Shown here: positions 15,156-22,718 of the stretch, piece after piece
Numbering within the stretch: position 1 is the first letter of the stretch
Layout: the number at the start of each line of letters is the position of its first letter
Origin: Nitrospirota bacterium
Lineage (GTDB): Bacteria > Nitrospirota > Thermodesulfovibrionia > Thermodesulfovibrionales > Dissulfurispiraceae
Assembly (NCBI GenBank): GCA_004321915.1
Contig: SCQE01000090.1
Coordinates: forward strand, 1-43,786
Length of the DNA: 43,786 nt
Direction of reading: 5' to 3'
Translations under genes and position numbers: made by a program
The notes under the pieces: model-generated
The model's input: only the letters and a program-made list of their open reading frames with translations
Told to the model about the DNA's origin: nothing
The model's database searches: none

Positions 15156-15269
15156 GGAGGGGAGGACGACGCGAAAGCCGTTATTGTCGTTTCGTTTCAC
15201 CGGTTCGTCATCTCCGCGTTGTGATGCGCGTATGTTCTGTGGCCTATTGTTCCAAGAACCGCCGCGTTT
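15156..15269 (-). repeat. DGR template repeat (TR)
   Basis: This 114-bp segment on the minus strand is matched by VR at 15704-15817. I count 15 mismatches, and every one is an A in the TR sense strand. About 34 adenines are present, so roughly 44% are altered in VR. The last 25 bases are free of A and GC-rich, as expected for the initiation-of-mutagenic-homing end. Read in the VR frame it is rich in AAC/AAT codons, which cannot mutate to stops by A changes. Confidence 0.97.
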
Positions 15270-15287
15270 CACCTTCGGCCATGCCCT

Positions 15288-15623
15288 TTACTGCAACTTT
15301 TTGAGCCAGCCCCCAAGAAGCCGCCCTATTCCTACTATCTCTTTTGAAGAGAATTCATACTGGTTCAGGCTTATGATGTTCAAATCCTTGCAGAGCCTCA
15401 TATAGTGCTTCAGCCGCTCAAGCTCAAAGCTGGCCTGATTCAAAACCGCTTTTTTGTCTTTATCCTCTTTTACGGCCAGAAGCAGGAGGTCGTGAAAATT
15501 GAGCGCGGCCTCTTCAACACGCTTGGCCATGACAAACCGCTGGCTCTTGGGGAACTTGATCGTATGCTCAAGCAGCCATTTGGTGTAGTCGTATGTCTTT
15601 ACAAAAATCGGAGATTCTTTCAT
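15288..15623 (-). CDS. avd: DGR accessory variability determinant (Avd)
   Basis: This is a 111-residue, basic, all-helical protein of the four-helix-bundle family. Avd forms a pentameric barrel in characterised DGRs, binds RT and template RNA, and is needed for cDNA synthesis. Four amphipathic helices are visible, with motifs such as KSQRFVMAKRVEEAALN, LERLKHYMRLCKDLN and GRLLGGWLKKLQ at the end. It lies between VR and TR, the classic position, and ends 18 bases before TR. It starts at ATG 15623, 75 bases after the variable-protein stop, with a strong hairpin in the gap. No clear Shine-Dalgarno is seen. Confidence 0.93.
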   Translation of the reverse strand: MKESPIFVKTYDYTKWLLEHTIKFPKSQRFVMAKRVEEAALNFHDLLLLAVKEDKDKKAVLNQASFELERLKHYMRLCKDLNIISLNQYEFSSKEIVGIGRLLGGWLKKLQ

Positions 15624-15636
15624 ATTTTAAAATCGC

Positions 15637-15659
15637 GGGCAGACGCTCTGCGTCTGCCC
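15637..15659 (-). other. Hairpin/cruciform downstream of VR
   Basis: A perfect 10-bp inverted repeat, GGGCAGACGC/GCGTCTGCCC, with a 3-base loop lies 44 bases past the 3' end of VR in coding orientation. In the Bordetella phage DGR a GC-rich cruciform after VR is required for target recognition, and this is a candidate counterpart. A short T-run follows it on the minus strand, so it may also attenuate transcription before avd. Confidence 0.6.
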
Positions 15660-15697
15660 TGAAACCAGAAAATAGAAATCCAGAACCCAGAAAATAA

Positions 15698-16633
15698 CTA
15701 CCGGGAGGGGAGGACGACGCGAAAGCCGTCATTGGCGTCTCGTAGCACCGGTTCGTCATCTCCGCGATGCGATGCGCGTAGGTACAGTGGCCTAGCGATC
15801 CAAGAACCGCCGCGTGCTATGCGCTTCTCGCCGGATGTCGGGCCGGTAGGGTTCCATTTAGGACTATTCGAATAATAGTCTTTGTTAAACCAGTCCTCGC
15901 ACCACTCCCATACATTGCCCATCATGTCGTACAGGCCAAAATCATTAGGCCTGAACTGCCCCACAGGCGCTACAAAGGCATAGCCGTCTTTGCAGTCGTG
16001 TGCTTCTTTCCATGTGCGTCCACCTTCAAATGAGGTGAGATCGCGCACATTGGCATACCGACACGCATCATCCTTGCTGTTGCCCCAATAGTTCCTCGTC
16101 TGTGTTCCGGCTCTGGCAGCATATTCCCATTCTGCCTCGGTTGGCAGGCGGTAGCCCTTGCCTGTCTTGCTGCTCAGCCATTTTGTAAAGGCCTTTGCAT
16201 CGTTCCAGCTTATGCAGCTGACTGGATGGTCGTTCCTGTTGCTCTGATACTTATTCGGGTTCTTCCAGTTTGCCCATCCACGCCAGTCCCATTTGTTATC
16301 ATCAAAATCGATTGTCATGCACCCGCTATACCCACCAGCATCCTTTTCAGCATCAGTCCTGTATCCGGTGTCGTTTACGAATTTTCTGAACTCGGCAACC
16401 GTAACCTCGTATTTGCCCATGTAAACATCGTCAACGCAGACCTCATGCACAGGCACTTCGTCTTTGTCCTCTTCCGGCCTCCGGTCGCCATAAGTGTCGC
16501 CCATCTTAAAACAGCCGCCCTTTACCAGCACAAACTCCATGCCGGTTACTGAATCGGTGTAGTTTTTTTCAGCGGCATAGGCGTATGGTGCAGCGATACA
16601 CAACACAAGCAGAAACATCAGCGTTTTCCTCAT
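15698..16633 (-). CDS. DGR variable protein: exported FGE-sulfatase/C-type lectin domain
   Basis: This is the target protein diversified by the DGR. Its 311 residues begin with a signal peptide (about 1-20, AYA/AEK), so it acts in the periplasm or on the surface. The body is a formylglycine-generating-enzyme-like domain with a C-type lectin fold: FVLVKGGCFKMGD, EVTVAEFRKFV, HPVSCISWNDAKAFTKWL, RLPTEAEWEYAARAG, and MGNVWEWCEDW. Residues about 273-310 are encoded by VR, ending in GFRVVLPSR, where DGR lectin folds place their ligand-binding site. GGAGGAG gives a strong ribosome-binding site. It lies 24 bases after the 119-residue gene and upstream of avd. It is probably a binding protein, not an enzyme. 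Confidence 0.95.
   Translation of the reverse strand: MRKTLMFLLVLCIAAPYAYAAEKNYTDSVTGMEFVLVKGGCFKMGDTYGDRRPEEDKDEVPVHEVCVDDVYMGKYEVTVAEFRKFVNDTGYRTDAEKDAGGYSGCMTIDFDDNKWDWRGWANWKNPNKYQSNRNDHPVSCISWNDAKAFTKWLSSKTGKGYRLPTEAEWEYAARAGTQTRNYWGNSKDDACRYANVRDLTSFEGGRTWKEAHDCKDGYAFVAPVGQFRPNDFGLYDMMGNVWEWCEDWFNKDYYSNSPKWNPTGPTSGEKRIARGGSWIARPLYLRASHRGDDEPVLRDANDGFRVVLPSR
15704..15817 (-). repeat. DGR variable repeat (VR)
   Basis: These are the last 114 bp of the variable-protein gene before its final codons. Compared with TR it has 15 substitutions, all at template A positions, changing 12 codons (one silently). Changes include N to I, N to A, Q to L, N to Y, I to L, Q to H, K to L, N to D and D to A. 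The segment encoding RGDDEP keeps all its adenine positions. The VR ends four codons from the gene end with a shared A-free GC tract. Confidence 0.97.
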
Positions 16634-16656
16634 AAGCTCCTCCCTATTTTCGAATG

Positions 16657-17016
16657 TTATTTTTTGATAATTCCTGCTATATTGTTGGTAGGAACATAAA
16701 TCTCTGGGATAACAACCGACGATCTCTCGAAATCGATCCAGTCTGTGTGTTGGGTTGTAAATACCCTGTGAGGCGTTATCTTAGCTATCTTTTTATTTTC
16801 GAAGTTATCAAGGTCTATTTCAGCCTCTTTTGACCATATTCTCAATATCTCAAGCTGGTAGACCGGAGATGCGACCATCAGTTTGAGCGGCTCTTTAAGA
16901 ACTATCTCCACCTCTATGTGGTTAACTTTGGGAGGATTTTCCCCTGCAACTGCATCGTTATTGTTTGCATCGTTTCTTTTTCCTTCTTTACCTTGCACTT
17001 CTTTTGGTTCTGTCAT
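16657..17016 (-). CDS. Unknown 119-residue protein in the DGR operon
   Basis: I do not recognise this protein. The start at 17016 overlaps the stop of the HD gene by four bases (ATGA). A longer frame starting inside that gene is less likely. The N-terminal 30 residues are polar, with Lys, Glu and Asn runs. The rest is beta-rich and carries two segments, VEIVLKEPLKLMVASPVY and DWIDFERSSVVIPEIYVP, with no membrane helix. It lies between the HD gene and the variable protein, so it is probably expressed with them. Confidence 0.75.
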   Translation of the reverse strand: MTEPKEVQGKEGKRNDANNNDAVAGENPPKVNHIEVEIVLKEPLKLMVASPVYQLEILRIWSKEAEIDLDNFENKKIAKITPHRVFTTQHTDWIDFERSSVVIPEIYVPTNNIAGIIKK

Positions 17017-18935
17017 TCGATATCCCCCTTTTTTTTTATTGGCTGCAGCTCTTTGTTCACCCGATAGCATTTAAGCGCTGGGTCGTATTCGGCTGTAAAG
17101 AAGACCCTTACGCTCTCTTCGTCATATCCGTGGAAAATACATATGGACGGACCGTTTGAGAGGTTCTTATAAAACAGTTTATCGAGCGCCTTCCAGAAAG
17201 ACATCACCCTGTCGCCCGAATCTCCGCGCTTCTTTTCATCGCCACCCACATACGCAAGCGTTATCACGTCCTCTGCGAGGATAAGGCAGAGCGCGTCCAG
17301 AATATTTCTCACTGTCGCGTCAACCGTTTGCAGAGCGATAAACTTCTCTATGGAGCGCTTGAGTTTAAAGCTGTCCGTTTTCTCTTTATAGATTATCGCC
17401 TTTATGGACGGCACAAGCCTTTTTAATTCGTTCTCCTGCTTGATGGTCAGAGCGGTAACCTTGGTTTTGAGGTGATGAAAAAACGAGTGGTCATCCTCGT
17501 CAAATAGTTTTTCAGGATTCCCTGATATGGTTTTAAGCACCTCAAACCCGTACACTGCCTTAAAGACTTCGGGTTTGCTCCTCCAGTCGCTTTGCCTGTC
17601 CCACTCATGCAGGTCGTCGCAGAGCATAAGGATAAAGGTTATGGGGTGAGTGCGAAAATCTATGGTAAGCCCCTCGAAGGCATTTATGCGGATATTGTGT
17701 ATGGAGATCGCAAAGGCTCCGACAACTATATCCTCAAGAAGGTCGTTCCTCATCCTGCGGTATTTCTTATGGCGCTCATTTGATTCTTTTTTGCCGATGC
17801 CTTCATACATAGTGAATTCATGTATGTCTATCTTCAGCGAAAGAAGCAAAAAGAGGGCGCTCATTATGCCGTGGTCCATGTCTTTAAACCTGTCTGTAAA
17901 GAGGGCATTGGCTGCGCCGTACATGAGGCGGTCAGGGTACCTTCTCCTGTATTTTTCGACCTGCCCGAAATTGAAAGAAAACTCGTCCTCATCGAGAACA
18001 AAGGACAAAAGCGTCAGGAAGTCGTTGATTTCATCCTTCAGATAGTCGGATTCATTGAGCTTAAGTTCGGAGAGATCGAACCCCGGAATCTTGAAGAAGA
18101 ACTGGTCCTGCAATTTCTTGCGAAACTCGCTCAAGGCCTCGGCAGCATAACCTATGTCATGGAACAGCGAGGCCGCAAGCCACGACCTCATGAGCCTTAC
18201 GCGGAATTCGTCTATGGGCATCGGGTTGTCTGTGTAATACTCCAAATTTTTATGTATTCTGTCGGTAAAACTGCAGAGCAATTTGCAGCCCATGAAAAAG
18301 TCATATATGAGATGTAAAAAATGGTCGCGGTAATAGGATTTTGAGAGATACACGAATTCTTCGTAAGTCCTCCATGCCTCAAGCAACTCCGTTGCAAGTC
18401 CCTCCACATAAAAAAGCCGTATAAGCAGTCTGCCGAGTTCGAGGGCCTTTTCGTTTACGTCGTATTCCTCGCCATCGCAGTCCCAGCCCACTGCCGTATG
18501 TATCGAATAAAACTCTGCGAACTTCCTGTCAACCTCTTCCCTGACATGGTCCACCCTCGGGTCTTCAAAGCCCTTTTCGTAGCCCTCGGTTTTATACAGG
18601 GAGTTGAGAGCGTTGTATATAAAACGCTGCTTCGGGTCTTCCCAGTCTCGGTAGTAAGCTTTTTCCGTGAAATACTTGCGGGGCCACGCAGAGGGAGACG
18701 GCAGAATGTCGTATTCTGTGAGTTCTACAAGAAATTTGCGGATATCCGCATGAAGCTTTTTAGAGAGTTTCTGAGGCTTGTTTATCTCTTCGAGGGTCTC
18801 TTCCAAGAGCCGGGTAAAGCCCTTCTCCGTATATCCTGCCGCTACAACTTCCGCGTGGCTTACAGGATGGCGAAAGGCCTTGAGTCGGGCCCGCACTTTT
18901 TCGATCTTGTTCTTTAAAGCCTCGCCGCTGTTCAC
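17013..18935 (-). CDS. Large HD-domain protein in the DGR operon
   Basis: This is a 640-residue soluble protein without membrane segments. An HD phosphohydrolase signature is present: SLFHDIGYAAEA (about 263-274), preceding His in DHFLHLIYDF, a downstream His in DHGIMSALFLL, and CDDLHEWDR (about 447-455). The N-terminal 150 residues are helical and charged; the C-terminal 100 are beta-rich. The HD core could hydrolyse nucleotides or act as a signalling phosphodiesterase; no substrate can be assigned. It begins the operon that leads into the DGR variable protein, coupled by a 4-base overlap to the next gene. Whether it belongs functionally to the DGR is open. Confidence 0.8.
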   Translation of the reverse strand: MNSGEALKNKIEKVRARLKAFRHPVSHAEVVAAGYTEKGFTRLLEETLEEINKPQKLSKKLHADIRKFLVELTEYDILPSPSAWPRKYFTEKAYYRDWEDPKQRFIYNALNSLYKTEGYEKGFEDPRVDHVREEVDRKFAEFYSIHTAVGWDCDGEEYDVNEKALELGRLLIRLFYVEGLATELLEAWRTYEEFVYLSKSYYRDHFLHLIYDFFMGCKLLCSFTDRIHKNLEYYTDNPMPIDEFRVRLMRSWLAASLFHDIGYAAEALSEFRKKLQDQFFFKIPGFDLSELKLNESDYLKDEINDFLTLLSFVLDEDEFSFNFGQVEKYRRRYPDRLMYGAANALFTDRFKDMDHGIMSALFLLLSLKIDIHEFTMYEGIGKKESNERHKKYRRMRNDLLEDIVVGAFAISIHNIRINAFEGLTIDFRTHPITFILMLCDDLHEWDRQSDWRSKPEVFKAVYGFEVLKTISGNPEKLFDEDDHSFFHHLKTKVTALTIKQENELKRLVPSIKAIIYKEKTDSFKLKRSIEKFIALQTVDATVRNILDALCLILAEDVITLAYVGGDEKKRGDSGDRVMSFWKALDKLFYKNLSNGPSICIFHGYDEESVRVFFTAEYDPALKCYRVNKELQPIKKKGDIE

Positions 18936-18969
18936 CAGAAAACGTCCCCCGTTTTAAAGCATTGCCGCT

Positions 18970-19000
18970 ACTATAACAGAGCATTTTTTTTTTTTTTCAA
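18970..19000 (-). promoter_or_regulatory. Weak candidate promoter of the DGR operon
   Basis: On the minus strand, TTGAAA (18995-19000) and TATAGT (18970-18975) flank a 19-base spacer that is mostly an A tract (T14 on the plus strand, 18984-18997). Spacing is long, so this is tentative. Confidence 0.3.
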
Positions 19001-19053
19001 TAGGTTAGTTAAAGTTAAAGCGGTTGGTGAGGGATGAGGAAAACTTGAACTGC

Positions 19054-19082
19054 TTGACTGTTCGTAACCCTATGGGTTACAT
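19054..19082 (+). promoter_or_regulatory. higBA promoter with perfect palindromic operator
   Basis: TTGACT (19054-19059) and a weak TTACAT (19077-19082) are 17 bases apart. Between them lies a perfect palindrome, GTAACCC-TAT-GGGTTAC, at 19064-19080, a good HigA operator because binding there would block RNA polymerase. Confidence 0.65.
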
Positions 19083-19089
19083 TTAATCA

Positions 19090-19368
19090 ATGATCAAATC
19101 ATTTGCGCACAAAGGGCTTGAGAAGTTTTACCGCACCGGAAGCATATCCGGAATTCAAGCCGTTCACGCTGATAAATTAAGGTTGATACTCACTATTATT
19201 GATGCAGCCGTTTCTGTTGAGGGCATGAGGCTTCCTGCCTTAAAGCTGCATAGGCTTAAAGGTGACAAACGAGAAATATGGGCGGTAACAGTTCAGGCAA
19301 ATTGGCGGGTGACTTTCCGTTTTGAAAACGGGAATGCCTATATTGTTAACTATGAAGATTATCATTAA
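19090..19368 (+). CDS. higB: HigB toxin, RelE superfamily
   Basis: This is a 92-residue ribosome-dependent mRNA interferase candidate. Family pattern: SFAHKGLEKFYRTG at the start, LPALKLHRLKGDKREIWAV in the middle, and WRVTFRFENGNAYIVNYEDYH at the end, which hold the usual basic and aromatic residues of the RelE fold. It precedes its antitoxin by 12 bases, the reversed order typical of HigBA. No clear Shine-Dalgarno is seen, and the start is about eight bases after the weak -10. It lies at the right edge of the DGR island. Confidence 0.9.
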   Translation: MIKSFAHKGLEKFYRTGSISGIQAVHADKLRLILTIIDAAVSVEGMRLPALKLHRLKGDKREIWAVTVQANWRVTFRFENGNAYIVNYEDYH

Positions 19369-19380
19369 GGAGGAATGAAT

Positions 19381-19689
19381 ATGTCAGCTATGCATAACCC
19401 TGCGCATCCGGGAGAGGTGCTGAAGAGGCTTTGTCTTGAACCCGTTAACTTGTCGGTTACCGAAGCGGCAGAACGGCTTGGAGTAAGCCGCAAGACTATT
19501 TCAAAAATCATTAACGGTCATGGTTCCATAACACCTGAAATGGCGGTGAGGCTTGAGCTTGTCTTCGGTTCAACCGCTCAAACATGGATGAATATGCAGA
19601 CAGCTTATGACCTGTGGCGCATTGCAGGTCTGCGAAAGACCCTAAAGAAAACGCTCGGACACACTGCAATCCCACATCCTGTATTTTAG
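19381..19689 (+). CDS. higA: HigA antitoxin, Xre-type helix-turn-helix
   Basis: This is a roughly 102-residue DNA-binding antitoxin. The N-terminus [13 protein letters not shown] and the helix-turn-helix [20 protein letters not shown] (about 28-47) are typical HigA. AAGGAGG at 19367-19373 is well spaced from ATG at 19381, whereas the ATG at 19375 is too close, so 19381 is chosen. It neutralises HigB and probably represses the operon at the palindrome upstream of higB. Confidence 0.9.
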   Translation: MSAMHNPAHPGEVLKRLCLEPVNLSVTEAAERLGVSRKTISKIINGHGSITPEMAVRLELVFGSTAQTWMNMQTAYDLWRIAGLRKTLKKTLGHTAIPHPVF

Positions 19690-19698
19690 CTGTCCTCC

Positions 19699-21870
19699 TC
19701 AATGTTCAACCGCAACCAATGCCTTACGCCCGGCGAGCCTGCCGATTCCAATCTTTGAGGCATTTCCGCTGCTGCCCTTGAAGAACACGGTCATCGGCGA
19801 TTCGTTAATAGTCCAGCGTCCCTTTGCCTTATTAACCGCTTCTTTGCCCTCAAAAGCAAGGTAGCTGTATTTGTGATAATGGGGAAGCTTTCTCGCTAAG
19901 GCAGGCAATGCTTCTGCTCCTTCAGACGCGATAAACATGACCGCCGTATCTTTATTTTCGGGATTCTTCAGCGCAAAAGCTATCGAATGATTCTTAAGCG
20001 ATATGACCGTTTTACCGAAACGGACATTCCCTCCTTCAATAGCCGACCCGGCTTCAGGCAATGACGGAAGTATCTTTTCAGCAAAGATATTCTCCCATCC
20101 AAAAACCGCCACCGAACCCTCGACAGGAAGGCTTTGTATCTCGTTATCTAATTTCAGATCAACCTCGTCAGGCCCTGAATTTGCAAGCGTCTCGACAAAC
20201 CTGCGGTATGCCTGAAGCAAGATTTTCTCCGCCTTTGACGGAAGCAGCGCAAGCATCTTCTTTGCGCCCAAGGCCTGTGAAAAAGCAGCGGGTATTTCAT
20301 CCCTGTTCATCCTGCGGAACACATCAAATTCAGGATCGACATCCAGTCTCAACGGTCGCGCAGGCAGCCTTATAGTAAATTCGGCATATTTATCGTTCAT
20401 TTCAAATTTCGCCTGAAAAGCTTCAGGCCTGCCTTCGAGCGTTACCGCAACAGGCACGCTCAGGGAATAAGCGTCTCCTGCCTGTATCTGGCTTATCCCT
20501 AACTTCAACAAAAAGCCGTCTCCGTCGTTCAAAACGGTCGCATTTTCTATCTTCAATTCCGGCGCGCCGGTGCGCGTCAGCCACTGCCGGAAAAAACCTC
20601 CGAGGTCTTTAGCGGAGGCCTTTTCAAAACTCTTTCTAATATCGTCAAAAGACGCGAACCTGAATTTATTGGTCTTGTAAAAATCCTGAAGTCCGGCAGC
20701 AAAGGCTTTATCCCCCATGTCCATACGCAGCATATGAAACAGCATGGATGATTTGCCGTAGCCGACAGCCTCGGACGGAGAACTGTGGCGAGACCTGAAT
20801 TCGGATATCGGAAAATCCCTCCCGGCCAGCACATAATCAGCATATTTCTGAAGTACGGTATGCCGATATTCGGCTCCGCCGCCCTGCTGCTCTTTTATCA
20901 GATGGTCGGACAGATAAGCGGTGATCCCTTCTGTCCAGTTGCCCTTTGAGAATTCAGGAAATACGCTGTTCCCCCACCAGTTGTGCAGTATCTCATGCGG
21001 ATATGAAGAATTGATTATGAAAGGGAAACGAATTATCTTAGGGCCGAGCAAAGTAAACGACGGCATTCCGTAGCCGGTCTCCCAGAAGTTTTCTACAAGC
21101 GCGAACTTCGCATAGGGATATGTACCGATGAGACTTTCGTACATCCGGATATAATTAATAGTAGCATCGAGATATTTATCGGCAATAGCCTTGTCAGGTG
21201 TTATCAGAAAGGCCATCGCCGCAACCCGGCCCTGCTGTTTTATATACTCTGTAAACCTGTTCGCTATAAGCAATATCTCGTCCTGCGGCTCTTGGGATTC
21301 CCACTGCGCAAGCGCGCCATCCTTATGCTTGCGCTTCCCCTGACTCACCGCCCCCCAGCCTTCCGGCAGTCCAACGCTTAGATCGAAGCTTATAAGTGCA
21401 AACGATAAAGCCCCTTCAAATTGCGGATACCATGCTGAATTGCCGGAAAGATACACCCCATCATCCGAGATAATTCCGGGCGTCCGCATATCGCCGCGCG
21501 CCTGCTCCTTGCCGTATGAAGTGAGCGGATGATTGATCTTTCCGCCGTATTTAAGGGTGAAGGTCTTTGTGCCTGATAACAACTTGGTCTTGAACGATTC
21601 AAGCGGCGCAGCCCCGGCTTTTGCACCTGCCGGTATCAGCCCCAATCCTGCCCCAGTCAGAACAGGAGAAAGCCCCGCATGAAGATCAAAAAATATTTCA
21701 CCGGCTGATGGTTCGGGAAGGGTTATCGTGTCCTCAACCTCGATCCTGTTTTCAGCAGGATGCAGGACCGCCTTGAGACTGTGATGTATGGTCTTAATGC
21801 CCGCAAAGGCCGTATCCGCGCAAAATATTGAACAAATAACAGATAATATTGCGATTAAATAATTTTTCAC
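19699..21870 (-). CDS. Exported M1-like zinc metallopeptidase
   Basis: This is a 723-residue protein with a signal peptide (about 1-23) and a gluzincin zinc site HEILH (about 292-296), followed 17 residues later by the Glu of NWTEG, the pattern of M1-type aminopeptidases. An upstream GYGMPSF block replaces the usual GAMEN exopeptidase motif. The N-terminal 200 residues are beta-rich as in M1; the C-terminal half is less conserved. It probably trims peptides in the periplasm. Translation starts at GTG, overlapping the stop of the DUF2156 gene by four bases (GTGA), so it is the last gene of a three-gene operon. Confidence 0.85.
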   Translation of the reverse strand: MKNYLIAILSVICSIFCADTAFAGIKTIHHSLKAVLHPAENRIEVEDTITLPEPSAGEIFFDLHAGLSPVLTGAGLGLIPAGAKAGAAPLESFKTKLLSGTKTFTLKYGGKINHPLTSYGKEQARGDMRTPGIISDDGVYLSGNSAWYPQFEGALSFALISFDLSVGLPEGWGAVSQGKRKHKDGALAQWESQEPQDEILLIANRFTEYIKQQGRVAAMAFLITPDKAIADKYLDATINYIRMYESLIGTYPYAKFALVENFWETGYGMPSFTLLGPKIIRFPFIINSSYPHEILHNWWGNSVFPEFSKGNWTEGITAYLSDHLIKEQQGGGAEYRHTVLQKYADYVLAGRDFPISEFRSRHSSPSEAVGYGKSSMLFHMLRMDMGDKAFAAGLQDFYKTNKFRFASFDDIRKSFEKASAKDLGGFFRQWLTRTGAPELKIENATVLNDGDGFLLKLGISQIQAGDAYSLSVPVAVTLEGRPEAFQAKFEMNDKYAEFTIRLPARPLRLDVDPEFDVFRRMNRDEIPAAFSQALGAKKMLALLPSKAEKILLQAYRRFVETLANSGPDEVDLKLDNEIQSLPVEGSVAVFGWENIFAEKILPSLPEAGSAIEGGNVRFGKTVISLKNHSIAFALKNPENKDTAVMFIASEGAEALPALARKLPHYHKYSYLAFEGKEAVNKAKGRWTINESPMTVFFKGSSGNASKIGIGRLAGRKALVAVEH

Positions 21871-22718
21871 TTCAGCCTGACCCGCACCTTTTTCAGCATG
21901 ACGTCCGGCAGATACGACGATTTAGCTATTCTCAACGGGGCCCTGTCCAAATCCTGTTCGAAGTTCAGGTAACGGTATTTTGGGGGCAATATCTTAGCGA
22001 ACTGGTTGTACATGTATTGGTATATGCCCTTGAACTTTTTACGCGCCTTCGCAAAGTGGAGCACAAACGTTTCTTCGTTCAACTCCTCACCTAAAATAAA
22101 ACCGGCAGGCCCGCCATCCGCGTAATAAATGCCTCCGCAAAGGACAAGCTCCTCATAAAGCTTTAAGGCTTCAAGACAGGGATAATAGTCCGCCTCGGCG
22201 GCATCCATACCGGATTCCCTATGCCATTCGTTAAGCACAAACATCGCATCGCCTAAAAGATCTTTTGTCAGAGGTCTTGCATCGTGCGAATAACCTGCTA
22301 TGAACTGTTTAAGAAGGTTCCTTTTCTTATGCAGATTTCTACCCGGATACGCCCCCATCTTGGCAACGGTGTAAACATAATCCATGTCTCCGGGCCTTGA
22401 ACTCATCGAGAAATCTTCTTCATCCAATACCTTGAGCCATTCCTCGGGGATCGGAAAGAGAAAATCGGCCTGACGCATAATATTCCTCAGATAATCAGCT
22501 CCAATTCTATCTAATGAGACCGTAGGCATGAGGTATGTATGTCCGTCATAAGTCCTTCCCCGGATAAAAAGTTCCTCCCCGAACATCACCTTATAATCGT
22601 GCGCCTTTCTGAAGAGGTAAAGATTGGCAAAACTGTACTCCGAAACCTGAGTGTCGATCGACCTCATCTTTTCATAAAGAAGGTCCTTGTGTTCGAGCGA
22701 AAGTTTCTCTATCTTCAA
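21867..22718 (-). CDS. DUF2156-family protein (phosphatidylglycerol lysyltransferase C-terminal-like)
   Basis: This is a 283-residue soluble protein. It begins with SLEHKDLLYEKM and SEYSFANLYLFR, ends with YRYLNFEQDLDRAPLRIAKSSY, and shows the doubled GNAT-like fold of DUF2156 proteins, which are related to the aminoacyl-transfer domain of MprF. It has no membrane domain, so it is not a full MprF. Family is clear from motif; substrate is not known. It overlaps its neighbours by four bases on both sides. Confidence 0.85.
   Translation of the reverse strand: MKIEKLSLEHKDLLYEKMRSIDTQVSEYSFANLYLFRKAHDYKVMFGEELFIRGRTYDGHTYLMPTVSLDRIGADYLRNIMRQADFLFPIPEEWLKVLDEEDFSMSSRPGDMDYVYTVAKMGAYPGRNLHKKRNLLKQFIAGYSHDARPLTKDLLGDAMFVLNEWHRESGMDAAEADYYPCLEALKLYEELVLCGGIYYADGGPAGFILGEELNEETFVLHFAKARKKFKGIYQYMYNQFAKILPPKYRYLNFEQDLDRAPLRIAKSSYLPDVMLKKVRVRLK

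Larger units (their letters stand above)
14991..15269 (-). ncRNA. DGR template RNA (TR plus structured 3' spacer)
   Basis: The likely template transcript on the minus strand runs from TR (15269 down to 15156), through a spacer, to a terminator with T7 at 14997-14991. The spacer contains an 8-bp hairpin (CCGCGCTT/AAGCGCGG, 15108-15129), a nested GTCC/GGAC and CCGGA/TCCGG stem at about 15055-15079, and the terminator stem. DGR RTs are known to need spacer sequence downstream of TR for cDNA priming, so this compact region is a good candidate for that function. The exact 5' end is not visible; transcription may come through avd. Confidence 0.6.

Noticed and set aside
15145-15405. Plus-strand frame of 86 codons across TR and the avd end
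   Set aside because: It lies antisense to TR and avd, has no family features and is explained by the DGR.
15156-15817. TR/VR as an ordinary gene-fragment duplication
   Set aside because: An ordinary duplication would show changes at all bases. All 15 differences fall on template adenines.
16657-17070. Longer start of the 119-residue gene at 17070
   Set aside because: The extra 18 residues are encoded within the HD gene end. ATG 17016 overlaps its stop as ATGA.
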